This document shows, piece by piece, positions 6,411 through 16,048 of a DNA stretch of 50,197 nucleotides. This DNA comes from Oscillospiraceae bacterium (GTDB lineage: Bacteria; Bacillota; Clostridia; Oscillospirales; Acutalibacteraceae): assembly GCA_015066005.1 (NCBI GenBank), contig SVPF01000017.1, forward strand, positions 1-50,197. Reading direction: 5' to 3'. The translations under genes were made by a program, and so were the position numbers. Numbering within the stretch: position 1 is the first letter of the stretch; every line of letters begins with the position of its first letter. Under the pieces are notes generated by a model, which ran no database searches, was not told the DNA's origin, and saw only the letters and a program-made list of their open reading frames with translations.

Positions 6411-8642
6411 ATGACAAGTGAAAAATGGAACGGTTTTAAACCTGGTGTATGGCAGGATGAAATTAACGTTAGGGATTTTATTCAGCAAAACTATACCGAA
6501 TACAAAGGCGACAGCAGCTTTTTAGCAGGCGCTACCGAAAGGACAAGCGCTCTTATGAAAAAGCTTGAAGCCCTTATGACTGTTGAGCGTCAGTTTGACG
6601 GCGTGTTGGATATTGATACCGAAACGGTTTCTTCATTAACTGCTTATGAGGCAGGCTATTTGGATAAAGAAAACGAAATTATTGTAGGTCTTCAAACAAA
6701 CCGCCCATTGCGCCGCGGTCTTAATCCCTTTGGCGGTATGCGTATGGTGCGTCAGGCCTGTGCGGCTTACGGCTATAAGGTTTCCCCTAAAATTGAGGAT
6801 GAATTTAAATACCGCACAACCCATAATGACGGTGTTTTCCGCGCTTATACAAAGGAAATGCGCCAAGCAAGGCATTGCCATGTTATAACAGGTCTTCCTG
6901 ATGCATATGGCCGTGGCAGAATTATCGGTGACTATCGCCGTGTTGCGCTTTATGGTATTGACCGCCTTATTGAAGGTAAGCGTTTAGATAAGCTTAAGCT
7001 TGAAGATACCGTTTTCAAGACCGAGCAAATTCGCCTTGGGGAAGAGCTTGCCCAGCAAATTAACTTCTTGGGTCTTATGAAGGAAATGGCCGCAATGTAT
7101 GGCTATGATATAAGCGGTCCCGCTTCCAACACAAAGGAAGCTGTTCAGTGGACATATTTTGCATATCTTGCCGCTATTAAGGAACAAAACGGCGCTGCAA
7201 TGTCACTTGGCCGTGTTTCAACCTTTTTCGATATTTATATTGAACGTGACCTTAAAAACGGTCTTTTAACTGAAATTCAGGCGCAGGAAATTATTGATGA
7301 CTTTGTTATGAAGCTTCGTATGGCCCGTCACCTTCGCACACCCGAATATAACGAGCTTTTCGGCGGCGACCCAATGTGGATTACCGAAGCTGTCGGCGGT
7401 ATGGGCGAGGATGGCCGTACCCTTGTTACAAAAAACAGCTTCCGTATTTTAAATACACTTTACACACTCGGTTCCTCACCCGAACCTAACCTTACTGTTT
7501 TATGGTCAACCGCTTTGCCCGAAGGCTTTAAGCGTTTTTGCGCCAAGGTTTCGGCTGATACTGACTCGATTCAGTACGAAAATGACGATTTAATGCGCCC
7601 AATTTATGGGGATGATTATGCAATTGCTTGCTGTGTAAGTGCTATGAAGGTGGGTAAGCAAATGCAATTCTTCGGTGCGCGCTGCAACCTGCCCAAGCTT
7701 TTGCTTATTGCTTTAAACGGCGGTTATGACACTACAAGCCAAATTGAAATTGGCCCTAAGACCGAGGTTATCGCCGATGAGGTGCTTGATTATGACACCG
7801 TTGTCAAGCGTTTTGATGAATACCTTCAGTGGCTTGCAAAGCTTTATGTTAATACAATGAATATAATTCATTATATGCACGACAAATATGCTTATGAAAA
7901 GTCACAAATGGCCCTTCACGATACCGAGGTAGAGCGCCTTATGGCATTTGGTATTGCAGGCCTTTCGGTTATTGCTGACTCGTTTAGTGCAATTAAATAT
8001 GCTAAAGTTAAGCCCGTCAGGGATGATAACGGTTATATTGTTGATTTTGAAATTGAAGGGGATTTTCCCAAGTTCGGCAACGATGATGACAGGGTAGACC
8101 TTATCGCAAAGGAAATTACACACAAAACCATTACCGAGCTTCGCAAAACGCCTACCTACCGTTATGCAATTCACACACTTTCGGTGCTTACCATTACTTC
8201 AAACGTAATGTACGGTAAGAATACAGGTGCAACACCCGACGGCAGAAAAGCAGGTGAGGCCTTCGCACCCGGTGCAAACCCAATGCATAACCGCGAGGAA
8301 AACGGCGCGCTTGCTTCTCTTAACTCTATCGCTAAAATCAGTTATGATGACTGCCGTGACGGTATTTCAAATACCTTCTCAATTACACCCGAAACACTTG
8401 GCAGGGACGAGGAGGAAAGAATTGGTAATTTGGTTGCCATTCTTGACGGTTATTTTGCAAAAATGGCACACCACATCAATGTTAACGTTCTGAACCGTGA
8501 AACCCTTATTGAAGCCTACAATAATCCTGAGGCTTATCCCAACCTTACAATTCGCGTTTCGGGTTATGCGGTTAATTTCCATAAGCTTTCAAAGGAACAG
8601 CAGAGGGAAGTTATAAGCCGTACCTTCCACGAGGCAATGTAA
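6411..8642 (+). CDS. pflB: Pyruvate formate-lyase (formate C-acetyltransferase)
   Basis: It converts pyruvate and CoA to acetyl-CoA and formate in the anaerobic cytoplasm. The protein has 743 residues, the normal family length. It has the adjacent active-site cysteines IACCVSAM (Cys407-Cys408) and the C-terminal glycyl-radical loop RVSGYAV (Gly718). The start at 6411 is chosen because GGAGG (6395-6399) precedes it by 11 bp; the ATG at 6393 overlaps that site and the terminator T-run. The stop codon overlaps the pflA start by one base (TAATG). A ZTP riboswitch upstream suggests induction when one-carbon units are short, making formate for tetrahydrofolate metabolism as well as for fermentation. 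Confidence 0.97.
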   Translation: MTSEKWNGFKPGVWQDEINVRDFIQQNYTEYKGDSSFLAGATERTSALMKKLEALMTVERQFDGVLDIDTETVSSLTAYEAGYLDKENEIIVGLQTNRPLRRGLNPFGGMRMVRQACAAYGYKVSPKIEDEFKYRTTHNDGVFRAYTKEMRQARHCHVITGLPDAYGRGRIIGDYRRVALYGIDRLIEGKRLDKLKLEDTVFKTEQIRLGEELAQQINFLGLMKEMAAMYGYDISGPASNTKEAVQWTYFAYLAAIKEQNGAAMSLGRVSTFFDIYIERDLKNGLLTEIQAQEIIDDFVMKLRMARHLRTPEYNELFGGDPMWITEAVGGMGEDGRTLVTKNSFRILNTLYTLGSSPEPNLTVLWSTALPEGFKRFCAKVSADTDSIQYENDDLMRPIYGDDYAIACCVSAMKVGKQMQFFGARCNLPKLLLIALNGGYDTTSQIEIGPKTEVIADEVLDYDTVVKRFDEYLQWLAKLYVNTMNIIHYMHDKYAYEKSQMALHDTEVERLMAFGIAGLSVIADSFSAIKYAKVKPVRDDNGYIVDFEIEGDFPKFGNDDDRVDLIAKEITHKTITELRKTPTYRYAIHTLSVLTITSNVMYGKNTGATPDGRKAGEAFAPGANPMHNREENGALASLNSIAKISYDDCRDGISNTFSITPETLGRDEEERIGNLVAILDGYFAKMAHHINVNVLNRETLIEAYNNPEAYPNLTIRVSGYAVNFHKLSKEQQREVISRTFHEAM

Positions 8643-9358
8643 TGAAAAAGGGCTTTGTAAATTCAATTCAAACCCTCGGCACGCTTGACGGGCCGGGGGT
8701 ACGCTTTGTGGTGTTTTTTCAAGGCTGTGCGCTTCGTTGCGGCTTTTGCCATAACCCCGAAACTCAAGAGCTTTCGGGCGGTAAGGAATACATAAGTGAT
8801 GAAATTATACAAAAGGCTGTAAGGTATAAGGAATATTTCGGCAAAGAGGGCGGCATAACCCTCTCGGGTGGCGAGCCCATTTTACAGCCCGAATTTGCGA
8901 CCGAAATTTTTAAAAAATGCCATCAGAACGGTATAAACACCTGCCTTGACACAAGCGGGTGTATTATAAACAAAGCGGTTGAAGAGCTTATCGATGAAAC
9001 CGATTATGTAATGCTTGATATTAAGTTTACAAACAACGATGATTATGAAAAATACGTTGGCTGTCAACTTTCAAGGCCGCTTGAATTTTTGGAAATGCTT
9101 AATGAAAAAGGCAAAAGGGTAAGGCTTCGCCAGGTTATTATTCCTTCCCTTAACGATAATGAAGAAAATCTTTTAAGGCTTTCACAAATTGCTAAAAAAT
9201 ACGGCTGTGTAGAAAGGGTTGAATTATTACCCTTTAAAAAAATTTGCAAAACAAAATACGACGCTTTAAACCGTGAATTTTTATTTGACCGTTTTGAAGC
9301 AGCAAATGTAGAAAATGTAAAAAAGCTTCAGGAAAGGCTGAATAACCTTATAAAATAA
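8642..9358 (+). CDS. pflA: Pyruvate formate-lyase activating enzyme (radical SAM)
   Basis: This 238-residue radical SAM enzyme has the CX3CX2C cluster motif CALRCGFC (Cys29, Cys33, Cys36) and the SAM-binding GGEP motif in LSGGEPIL. It uses S-adenosylmethionine to install the glycyl radical on PflB. Its start codon overlaps the pflB stop by one base, so the pair is translationally coupled and shares the riboswitch-controlled promoter. A strong terminator follows. Confidence 0.97.
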   Translation: MKKGFVNSIQTLGTLDGPGVRFVVFFQGCALRCGFCHNPETQELSGGKEYISDEIIQKAVRYKEYFGKEGGITLSGGEPILQPEFATEIFKKCHQNGINTCLDTSGCIINKAVEELIDETDYVMLDIKFTNNDDYEKYVGCQLSRPLEFLEMLNEKGKRVRLRQVIIPSLNDNEENLLRLSQIAKKYGCVERVELLPFKKICKTKYDALNREFLFDRFEAANVENVKKLQERLNNLIK

Positions 9359-9370
9359 AAACCATCCTAA

Positions 9371-9414
9371 AAAACCGTCAGCAAGGAATTAAAAAACTCC
9401 TTGCTGACGGTTTT
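9371..9414. terminator. Bidirectional terminator after pflA
   Basis: A 17-bp perfect stem (9371-9387 with 9398-9414) starts with AAAACCGTCAGC and has T-runs on both strands. It separates pflA from the convergent membrane protein gene. Confidence 0.9.
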
Positions 9415-9430
9415 CTTTTATATTTTCTTA

Positions 9431-10084
9431 TTATTTACCAATCAATTCTTTATATTTAGCTTCTTTTTCTACTGAGTAATTTAAAATTAAATCATTATCT
9501 GTTCTTTCTTGTAAATCTAAAACTGCGTTTTCTAAAATGGTAGAAAATCTTGGGTTAGAGGTTTCAATACCCGAATAGCTAATTACACCGTCGTTTTTTG
9601 TGCCAAGCTTGATTGAAGTATAATTTTTAAAGGTTGAAGTATACACCCAATAAATTTCATTGCACGGTATAGGTAATTTTTTTAAGTTCTTAAAGAATAG
9701 ATATTTATCCGATAATATTGCTTTATCACCGAAATTTACTATTTCGCTGGTTTCTAAATCAAATATCATATCTCTTAGCATATCGTTTTTTTCGTAACCT
9801 TTAATTCTTTTAAAAAACTTAATTGTGTGTGGTAACCTTATTAATGCAAAAATACCGGGGTACACACATAAAGCGGCAATAGAGCCGACTACAATAAATA
9901 TCCAATAAATCAACGAAGACTCTTCGCCGGTATAGCCCATAGCAACAAGTATGGCACAGATTGAAAGCGCAAGGGCTAATATAATCAGCATAGAAAACGA
10001 TATAATTTTACCAAGCATCAATTTGGCTTTAAATTTTTTTACCTTCTTATTTAAATCTTTAAAAGTGATTTGTGTATTATTCAT
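9431..10084 (-). CDS. Conserved-type membrane protein of unknown function
   Basis: This 217-residue protein has a basic N-terminus (KKVKKFKAKL), two transmembrane segments (about residues 26-50 and 60-85) and a soluble C-terminal domain of about 120 residues. That domain has a strand-rich pattern (LSDKYLFFKNLKKLPIPCNEIYWVYTS), which may be PH-like. I do not recognise a family. It lies 12 bp after the zinc-ribbon membrane protein gene on the same strand, so the two are probably co-expressed. Confidence 0.65.
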   Translation of the reverse strand: MNNTQITFKDLNKKVKKFKAKLMLGKIISFSMLIILALALSICAILVAMGYTGEESSLIYWIFIVVGSIAALCVYPGIFALIRLPHTIKFFKRIKGYEKNDMLRDMIFDLETSEIVNFGDKAILSDKYLFFKNLKKLPIPCNEIYWVYTSTFKNYTSIKLGTKNDGVISYSGIETSNPRFSTILENAVLDLQERTDNDLILNYSVEKEAKYKELIGK

Positions 10085-10096
10085 AAAGCTTCTCCA

Positions 10097-10912
10097 TTAT
10101 TTTTTCTTGCTGATCTGGCGTTCAACCTCAAGGCCGGCATCAATGTTTATTTTTTTAATATAACGAAGCATTCTTCTACATGGCATAAGCTTATAAGTAA
10201 GAATTGCGATATTAATATAATCAGGATCGTTTTTTATTGCATCGTCTATATGATTTTTCTTTATATAATTTTTAACAAAGTGAAACGGTAAAATGATTTT
10301 AAGCAGTATTAGCGGAAATGCTAATATGAAAAAGATAATGAAAACTTCTTTGTACCACATTCTTTTAATAATGGAAAAAATAATGAATGAGCCTAAAATA
10401 CCGCCTACCGCCGGACCTTCAAAGAAACGCGCAATGCCTTTAGGATTATAGTTTTTAATGTAATCGTATACGGTTTTATTTACCGGAGCCGGTTTCTTCG
10501 GTTTTGGTTTGGGCACAATCGATTTTGCGCTGGAATCAATCGATATACTTTTAACAGAAAATATAATAAGGTCGCATTTTGAATCATTATCTATTTTTTT
10601 CCAAATTTTTTCGTTTGCTTTTATATTATTGGGGACAAGAATTTCAACGCTTTTGTTCAATTCTTTTATGTAAATGTTGTTTATTGTGCTTTCTTTTGAT
10701 TTGTTTGAAACAACTGCATCAAATTCAACAGTCAACCTTCCGGTATTCTTATCAAAAAATTCGTTTGTAGATTGTTTTTTAACGAATTCTTTGTGCTCGG
10801 TACTGTCAAAATTTTTATCACCATTTTTTGATATAGGACATCCACAGTGAATACAAGCTGCTGCTTTATCGGATATTTCTCTGCCACATTCCTCACATTT
10901 GATTAAAGCCAT
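10097..10912 (-). CDS. Zinc-ribbon membrane protein
   Basis: This 271-residue protein opens with a zinc ribbon, CEECGREISDKAAACIHCG (four cysteines, residues 6-23). A charged linker and a beta-rich stretch follow, then two hydrophobic segments (about 170-215) and a basic, cytoplasmic-looking tail ending in SKKK. Zinc ribbons at the N-terminus of small membrane proteins are frequent in Clostridia and have no single function. It leads a two-gene minus-strand unit with the 217-residue protein. Confidence 0.7.
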   Translation of the reverse strand: MALIKCEECGREISDKAAACIHCGCPISKNGDKNFDSTEHKEFVKKQSTNEFFDKNTGRLTVEFDAVVSNKSKESTINNIYIKELNKSVEILVPNNIKANEKIWKKIDNDSKCDLIIFSVKSISIDSSAKSIVPKPKPKKPAPVNKTVYDYIKNYNPKGIARFFEGPAVGGILGSFIIFSIIKRMWYKEVFIIFFILAFPLILLKIILPFHFVKNYIKKNHIDDAIKNDPDYINIAILTYKLMPCRRMLRYIKKINIDAGLEVERQISKKK

Positions 10913-11009
10913 TTTATATCTCCTGATTCAATATAGTAATTAACGTAGATATTATACTATATGCTTTGCGTTTTTTCAACATTTTTCAAAAAGGAATGGC
11001 ACATAGAAA

Positions 11010-11038
11010 AAGCGGTATAGACGATAGCCACACCGCTT
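11010..11038 (-). terminator. Hairpin with T-run on minus strand
   Basis: AAGCGGT and ACCGCTT pair across 11010-11038. On the minus strand the stem is followed by TTTTTC. With the hairpin at 11067-11115 it fills the gap 10913-11215, in which I see no gene. Confidence 0.55.
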
Positions 11039-11066
11039 GATGAAATCAATTTTTTATTATAATACA

Positions 11067-11115
11067 AAAGCCACCCGTTAAGGCACCTTGCTTATGGTGC
11101 TTAATGGATGGCTTT
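11067..11115 (-). terminator. Long interrupted hairpin downstream of degV-family gene
   Basis: AAAGCCA (11067-11073) pairs with TGGCTTT (11109-11115), and TTAAGGCACC pairs with GGTGCTTAA inside it with one bulged G and a small internal loop. On the minus strand it ends in TTTTGTATT and probably terminates the degV-family transcript. Confidence 0.6.
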
Positions 11116-11215
11116 ATATATAAAGGGGAAAAATCGGTAATTTTGAAGGCAAAAATATGCTTGCCGCCGATATGCAGGATATCCCTAATGCTCCCCTGCA
11201 ATATACTATGCAAAA

Positions 11216-12073
11216 TTACGCTTTGGGTGACTTACGAATGTACAAAATACCAAGTGTATCAGCACCGCAGTGTGAAGAAATGGTACAGCCTGCACGGCAG
11301 GGAATAATCTCCTTAAAATAGCCGTAAGCCTTAACCTGCTCTACAACAGCGTTTACAATTTCATCAGCACAGCCTGCGTGTGTTATAAAAATGCGGCTGT
11401 CATCAATTGCGCTAAGGTCACAAAGGCGTTCAGAAACATACTGCTTTAATACCTCACCGTATTTGCCGCGGTATTTTTTGCTAACGTCCATTTTGCCGTT
11501 GGTAACATCAATGCAGGGCTTTAATTTTAAAAGGTTTGCGCCAAGCATTGCAACAGCGCTGCAACGACCGCCCTTGTGGAGATATTCAAGATTGTCAATT
11601 ACAAAGGAAGCATCCGAGCATTTAACAAGCTCTTCAGCCTTTGCAACAATTGCTTGGGCTTCCATACCGCTTTGTGCCATTTCAGCAGCGGCTACAACAA
11701 CAAGGCCAATACCTGTTGAAAGGTTTTTGGAATCAATAATGTGAACATTGTCCCACTCAGCCGATGCAAGCAAAGCGTTGTTGTAGGTTGATGACATTTC
11801 GGAAGAAATGGGGAAGTGAATTACGGTTTTGCCAGCTTCTACATAAGGGGTAAAGAAGTCCATAAAATCGCCTACGTTAGCAGCGGTGGTTTTAGGTAAT
11901 TCACCCGTTTTTGCGTGGTGTGCATAAATTTCGTCAGGGGTGATGTTTACACCGTCCTGATAGGTGGTGTCGCCAAGGGTTACGCCAAGGGGAATAACAC
12001 CAATATTATATTTTTCAATAAGCTCTAAAGGTAAATCCGCGGTAGAATCGCAGGTAATGATAATGTCAGCCAT
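11216..12073 (-). CDS. DegV family fatty-acid-binding protein
   Basis: This 285-residue protein begins with the classic DegV signature IIITCDSTADLPLELIEKYNIGVIPLGVTLGDTTYQDG and has the central motif FPISSEMSSTYNNALLAS. DegV/FakB proteins bind a single fatty acid. In Gram-positive bacteria some (FakB) present it to the kinase FakA for phosphorylation and incorporation into phospholipid. No fakA (DAK2) gene is in the window, so the specific role is not proven. It is transcribed alone and diverges from the polysaccharide deacetylase gene. Confidence 0.9.
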   Translation of the reverse strand: MADIIITCDSTADLPLELIEKYNIGVIPLGVTLGDTTYQDGVNITPDEIYAHHAKTGELPKTTAANVGDFMDFFTPYVEAGKTVIHFPISSEMSSTYNNALLASAEWDNVHIIDSKNLSTGIGLVVVAAAEMAQSGMEAQAIVAKAEELVKCSDASFVIDNLEYLHKGGRCSAVAMLGANLLKLKPCIDVTNGKMDVSKKYRGKYGEVLKQYVSERLCDLSAIDDSRIFITHAGCADEIVNAVVEQVKAYGYFKEIIPCRAGCTISSHCGADTLGILYIRKSPKA

Positions 12074-12232
12074 AATGACCCTCCAAATTTAATTTACTTA
12101 ACCATTATAACATCTATTTTACTTTTTATCAACTTTTTTATTTTTGTGTCGTATTTTGTAATAATTTGTAATGCCGTTGTAACTGTTTTTTTGGTATAAT
12201 GATTAGGCAGTAAACATAAAGGAATTGAGAAT

Positions 12233-13237
12233 GTGAAAAATATCAGCAAAAACCCGGTTTTTATAGTAACAGTTGTATTATTTTTGGTGGCGCTTATCTG
12301 CCTTACGGGTGGTGCAGGCTTTTTGGCGGTGCAAAATTATAAGCTTCAAAGCCGTGTGGTTTCGGCTATGGCAAAGGTGGATGACACCAACGCCCTATAT
12401 GATGAAATGAAGGCCGAAAACGAGGCCACACAAAAGGAAAATGCCCAACTTCAAAAGGAAAATGTTGATTTAAAGTATAAGCTTGAGGCCTCACAAAAGG
12501 AGGTTGCCGACAGCAAAAAGCTTTTAGATAAGGTAAACACCCAAAAGCTTATAACTGCCGAAAAGTCCTTAGCGGTACAAAATTCACCCCAAGCAACCGT
12601 AATACCAAACAGCAAGGTTTGCTATTTAACCTTTGATGACGGCCCTTCCGACAGAACGCTTGAAATTCTTGACATTTTAGATGATTATAACGCTAAAGCC
12701 ACCTTTTTTGTAATTGGCAGCGCAAAGCTTCAGTATTTGCCGAAAATTGTGGAAAAGGGTCACGCAATAGGTCTTCATTCAAACACACATAACTATGCTT
12801 CAATTTATAAAAGCACCAATGCTTATTTTAAGGACTTAAACGCCCTTTCGGATAAGGTGTATAACATTACGGGAATACATTCAAGGGTCATACGCTTTCC
12901 CGGCGGCAGTAGTAACGGGGTAAGCAAAAAGTACAATAAGGGCATTATGACGCGTCTTACAAGTCAGGTGCAAATTAAAGGCTATGCTTATTTTGACTGG
13001 AATGTTGATTCAACCGATGCATCTGCCAAAAACGTGCCTGCTAAAACCATTGTAAACAGTGTTTTAAATGCCGCGGCTAAAAAGAATTCTATTTGTGTTT
13101 TAATGCACGACACTTCATCTAAAAAAACAACAGTTGAAGCCCTGCCCGAAATTCTTAAGGGCTTAAAAAAGCAGGGCTATCGCTTTGAGGTGCTTGATGA
13201 AACGGTGTACGGCTATCACCACACGGTCAGAAACTAA
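12233..13237 (+). CDS. Membrane-anchored polysaccharide deacetylase (NodB domain)
   Basis: The 334-residue protein has an N-terminal membrane anchor (residues 9-30), a coiled coil of about 60 residues rich in K, E and Q (about 45-105), then a NodB deacetylase domain with LTFDDGPSDRT (motif 1, metal-binding aspartates) and HSNTHNY (motif 2, metal-binding histidines), plus RFPGG. Such enzymes remove acetyl groups from peptidoglycan or other cell-surface polysaccharides. The GTG start is used because the only nearby ATG is out of frame and closes at once. TATAAT at 12195-12200 gives a likely -10 box. A hairpin terminator follows at 13271. Confidence 0.9.
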   Translation: MKNISKNPVFIVTVVLFLVALICLTGGAGFLAVQNYKLQSRVVSAMAKVDDTNALYDEMKAENEATQKENAQLQKENVDLKYKLEASQKEVADSKKLLDKVNTQKLITAEKSLAVQNSPQATVIPNSKVCYLTFDDGPSDRTLEILDILDDYNAKATFFVIGSAKLQYLPKIVEKGHAIGLHSNTHNYASIYKSTNAYFKDLNALSDKVYNITGIHSRVIRFPGGSSNGVSKKYNKGIMTRLTSQVQIKGYAYFDWNVDSTDASAKNVPAKTIVNSVLNAAAKKNSICVLMHDTSSKKTTVEALPEILKGLKKQGYRFEVLDETVYGYHHTVRN

Positions 13238-13270
13238 CTGCTTGACATACTAATATTATATGGCTAAAAT

Positions 13271-13304
13271 AAAGGTGTAATTCTTTGGAATTACGCCTTT
13301 TATT
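13271..13304 (+). terminator. Terminator of polysaccharide deacetylase gene
   Basis: AAAGGTGTAATTC and GAATTACGCCTTT form a 13-bp stem (one G-T pair) followed by TATTTTT. It overlaps any translation start upstream of 13321, which supports the later start of the next gene. Confidence 0.8.
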
Positions 13305-13320
13305 TTTGAAGGTGATTTGG

Positions 13321-14217
13321 TTGAAAAATAAATTTAACATACATTTTTTATTTGTTTTTATTGCCGCGGCATTTTGGGGTGCGGCAGGTATTTTTGTAAA
13401 AGCGGTTGGTAATTTTGGCATTAAGGAAATGCAAATTGTTTTCTTTAGGGCGTTTTTTTCATCCGCTGTTTTGGGTTTAATAATACTTTTTAAAAACAAA
13501 AAGCTTTTTAAGGTTAATTTAAAGGATTTATGGCTCTTTGCCGCCGCAGGTGTTTTCAGCATTGTGCTGTTTAACTTCAGCTATTATAAAACAATGGCGC
13601 TTACATCACTTTCGGTAGCGGCGGTGCTTTTATACACGGCTCCGATTTTTGTTTGTGTTCTTTCTGTTTTGCTGTTTCGCGAAAAAATAACCATTAACAA
13701 AATTCTTGCGCTTATAATGGCCTTTATCGGCTGCTGCTTTGTTTCTGGTGTGTTTTCACAGCAGCACCGTTTAACACCCACGGCATTGTTATTCGGTATT
13801 TTGACAGGCTTTGGCTATTCGCTTTACACAATCTTTAGTCAAATACTTATAAACAAGGGCTACGGCAGCTTAACAATCACCTTTTATACATTTTTATTTG
13901 CGGCAATAGGTTCACTGCCACTTATGAATGTCAGTAAAACCGTTTCGGTGGTTGTGGCCGAGCCAATGTCACTTTTAATACTGTTTTTAATGGCTGTTAC
14001 CAACACCGTAATACCTTATTTGCTTTATACCGTGGGGCTTGTGGGTGTGCCAACCTCGGTTGCGCCTATAATTGCCACAATCGAACCCGTGGTAGCAACC
14101 CTAATAAGCGTTTTAATTTATCACGAAGCCTTTGAAATTTGGCATTTTTTAGGTATTGCTTTGGTGCTTTTATCAGTTTTAGTTTTAAATTTGAGGTGTA
14201 AGAAAAATGAAGCTTAG
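13321..14217 (+). CDS. EamA-family (DMT) transporter
   Basis: This 298-residue protein has ten predicted membrane segments in two EamA repeats; the second begins near TALLFGILTGFGYSLYTIFSQIL. Drug/metabolite transporters of this family export amino acids, metabolites or drugs; no substrate is indicated. TTG at 13321 is taken as the start, with AAGGTG at 13309-13314, because upstream codons lie in a terminator. Its last 11 bp overlap the ispE start, so the two are co-transcribed. Confidence 0.88.
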   Translation: MKNKFNIHFLFVFIAAAFWGAAGIFVKAVGNFGIKEMQIVFFRAFFSSAVLGLIILFKNKKLFKVNLKDLWLFAAAGVFSIVLFNFSYYKTMALTSLSVAAVLLYTAPIFVCVLSVLLFREKITINKILALIMAFIGCCFVSGVFSQQHRLTPTALLFGILTGFGYSLYTIFSQILINKGYGSLTITFYTFLFAAIGSLPLMNVSKTVSVVVAEPMSLLILFLMAVTNTVIPYLLYTVGLVGVPTSVAPIIATIEPVVATLISVLIYHEAFEIWHFLGIALVLLSVLVLNLRCKKNEA

Positions 14218-15040
14218 GGCTAATGCAAAAATAAATTTATCCCTGTCGGTTTGCGGCAAAAGGGAAGACGGTTACCATCTCATTGACACCGTTATGCATT
14301 CGGTAAGCCTATATGATACTGTTTTTATTGAAAAAGCAGATGTTATAAATGTTGCTTGCGGTAATTTACCTCAGCAAGAAAATATTGCCTACAAGGCGGC
14401 AAGGCTGTTTTTTGAAGCTGCGGGTATAAATAGTGGCTGCGAAATTAAAATTGAAAAGCAAATACCTATGGCAGCAGGGCTTGGTGGTGGCAGCGCTGAT
14501 GCCGCGGCAGTGCTTTTGGGGCTTGATAAGCTTTATAATACAAATTTAAGCTATGAAGCGCTTTGTGGCTTAGCGGTAAAATTAGGTGCGGATGTACCTT
14601 TTTTTATAAAGGGTGGCTGTATGCGAAGCGAGGGTATTGGTGAAATTCTTACCCCCGCCGTGCCACTAAAAAGGGGCTGTATTTTGCTTGCTAAGGCCGA
14701 TTTAAAGCCTTCCACTGCGGAAATGTACCGCCGACTTGACAGTCAGGCTACCATCCTTGCCGATACAGACGCTGTACTGTCAGCAATTGAAAATAATGAC
14801 CTTTTACTGCTTTCGCAAAAGCTTTACAATGCTTTTGAAACGGTTTGGCCGCAAAGCAAGGTAAAGGCCGCACTTTTAAAAACCGATGCGGTAGCGGTTG
14901 CATTAACGGGAAGCGGTCCTACCTGGTTTGCTCTTTATGATAACACCGATAAGGCCGAGGCTGCAAAAAACACCTTAACCGCGCAGGAAATTCCTTGTTG
15001 GCTGTGCTACCCAAGTGATGTTGCAATTGAATTTGAATAA
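14207..15040 (+). CDS. ispE: 4-diphosphocytidyl-2-C-methyl-D-erythritol kinase
   Basis: This GHMP kinase phosphorylates CDP-methylerythritol in the MEP isoprenoid pathway. The 277-residue protein has the family start KINLSLSVCGKREDGYHLIDTVMHSV, the ATP-binding PMAAGLGGGSADAAAVL loop (about residues 86-102) and the C-terminal LTGSGPTWFALY motif. The length is normal. It overlaps the transporter gene by 11 bp; spoIIR follows after 57 bp. Confidence 0.95.
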   Translation: MKLRANAKINLSLSVCGKREDGYHLIDTVMHSVSLYDTVFIEKADVINVACGNLPQQENIAYKAARLFFEAAGINSGCEIKIEKQIPMAAGLGGGSADAAAVLLGLDKLYNTNLSYEALCGLAVKLGADVPFFIKGGCMRSEGIGEILTPAVPLKRGCILLAKADLKPSTAEMYRRLDSQATILADTDAVLSAIENNDLLLLSQKLYNAFETVWPQSKVKAALLKTDAVAVALTGSGPTWFALYDNTDKAEAAKNTLTAQEIPCWLCYPSDVAIEFE

Positions 15041-15097
15041 AAACCAAGGCTTTTGTCAATATTCAGGTTAACTGAATTGACAAGGAGTTTTTAGTTT

Positions 15098-15697
15098 ATG
15101 AAAAAAAGAATACATTTTTCCCTTTGCTTTGGGCTTATTTGCGCGGTTTTGCTTTCAATGTCGCATTTTTCGGCTGCTTGTGATGATTTAAGGCAAAATG
15201 TTTTGCGGTTACATATAATCGCAAATTCCAACAGTGATGCCGACCAACAGCTAAAGCTTAAAATAAGGGATGAAATACTTTTAAAAACCGACGGTTTATT
15301 TTTGAATGCAAGCGGTTTGGATGACGCCCAAAAAACAGTTTTTGAAAATCTTACATGGTTTGAGGAAATTGCTAACAGCGTTATAAAGGAAAACGGCTTT
15401 AATTATAAAGCCACCGCAAGCCTTGGCGTAAGTGAATTTTCCACCCGTTATTATGATGATTTTACCTTACCCGCAGGGGATTATAAGTCGCTTATAATTA
15501 CTTTGGGCGAGGGTGAGGGTAAAAACTGGTGGTGTGTGGTTTACCCAACGGTTTGTATTCCTGCCGCCGCAAAGGGTGACCTTACCGACACGGTTTGTGA
15601 TGAAGCCGCCCAAATTGCAAAGGGCGAAAACCGCTATGTTATGCGGCTTAAGGCTGTTGAAATTTATGAGAAAATAAAAAAATTTATAAATCGTTAA
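15098..15697 (+). CDS. spoIIR: Stage II sporulation protein R
   Basis: This 199-residue secreted protein has a signal peptide (residues 1-28) and the SpoIIR signature NVLRLHIIANSNSDADQQLKLKIRDEIL, then FEEIANSVIKENGFNYKATASLG. In the forespore it is secreted to trigger the SpoIIGA protease, which activates pro-sigma-E in the mother cell. It shows that the organism, or its ancestor, forms endospores. A small bidirectional T-rich spacer follows before rpmE. Confidence 0.93.
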   Translation: MKKRIHFSLCFGLICAVLLSMSHFSAACDDLRQNVLRLHIIANSNSDADQQLKLKIRDEILLKTDGLFLNASGLDDAQKTVFENLTWFEEIANSVIKENGFNYKATASLGVSEFSTRYYDDFTLPAGDYKSLIITLGEGEGKNWWCVVYPTVCIPAAAKGDLTDTVCDEAAQIAKGENRYVMRLKAVEIYEKIKKFINR

Positions 15698-15704
15698 AAA
15701 ACAC

Positions 15705-15733
15705 TTGCATTTTTGAATTTTTTGTGCTATTAT
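15705..15733 (+). promoter_or_regulatory. Promoter of rpmE
   Basis: TTGCAT (15705-15710), 17 bp and TATTAT (15728-15733) lie about 35 bp before the start codon; an overlapping TATAAT is at 15731. Confidence 0.65.
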
Positions 15734-15767
15734 AATTTGGCTATCGTTATGGAAGGGAGTGACCAAG

Positions 15768-15971
15768 ATGAAACAAGGAATTCATCCTGAGTATGAAAAG
15801 GTAACAGTTAAATGCGCTTGTGGTGCTGAGTTTGAAACTCGTTCTACTAAAAAGGATATCCGTTTGGATATTTGCTCTAAATGTCATCCGTTTTTTACCG
15901 GTAAGCAAAAATTGGTAGATACCGGCGGACGCGTTGATAGATTTAACAAGCGTTTCAATATCAATAAATAA
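15768..15971 (+). CDS. rpmE: 50S ribosomal protein L31 (zinc-binding type)
   Basis: This 67-residue protein starts [19 protein letters not shown] and has four cysteines (16, 18, 36, 39), matching the zinc-containing C+ form of L31. The start at 15768 is chosen because GGAAGGGAG (15751-15759) lies 8 bp upstream; the GTG at 15759 is within that site. It forms part of the large-subunit intersubunit bridge. Confidence 0.95.
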   Translation: MKQGIHPEYEKVTVKCACGAEFETRSTKKDIRLDICSKCHPFFTGKQKLVDTGGRVDRFNKRFNINK

Positions 15972-16048
15972 TTTACCTTTATTTCCGCAACTGCCGGTAA
16001 GGCGGCTGCGGATTTTTCTTTATACCTATATAAAAAAGGTGGTGTAGT

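Noticed and set aside
11104-11307. Plus-strand 67-residue ORF
   Set aside because: It runs antisense into the degV-family gene and begins inside a terminator hairpin.
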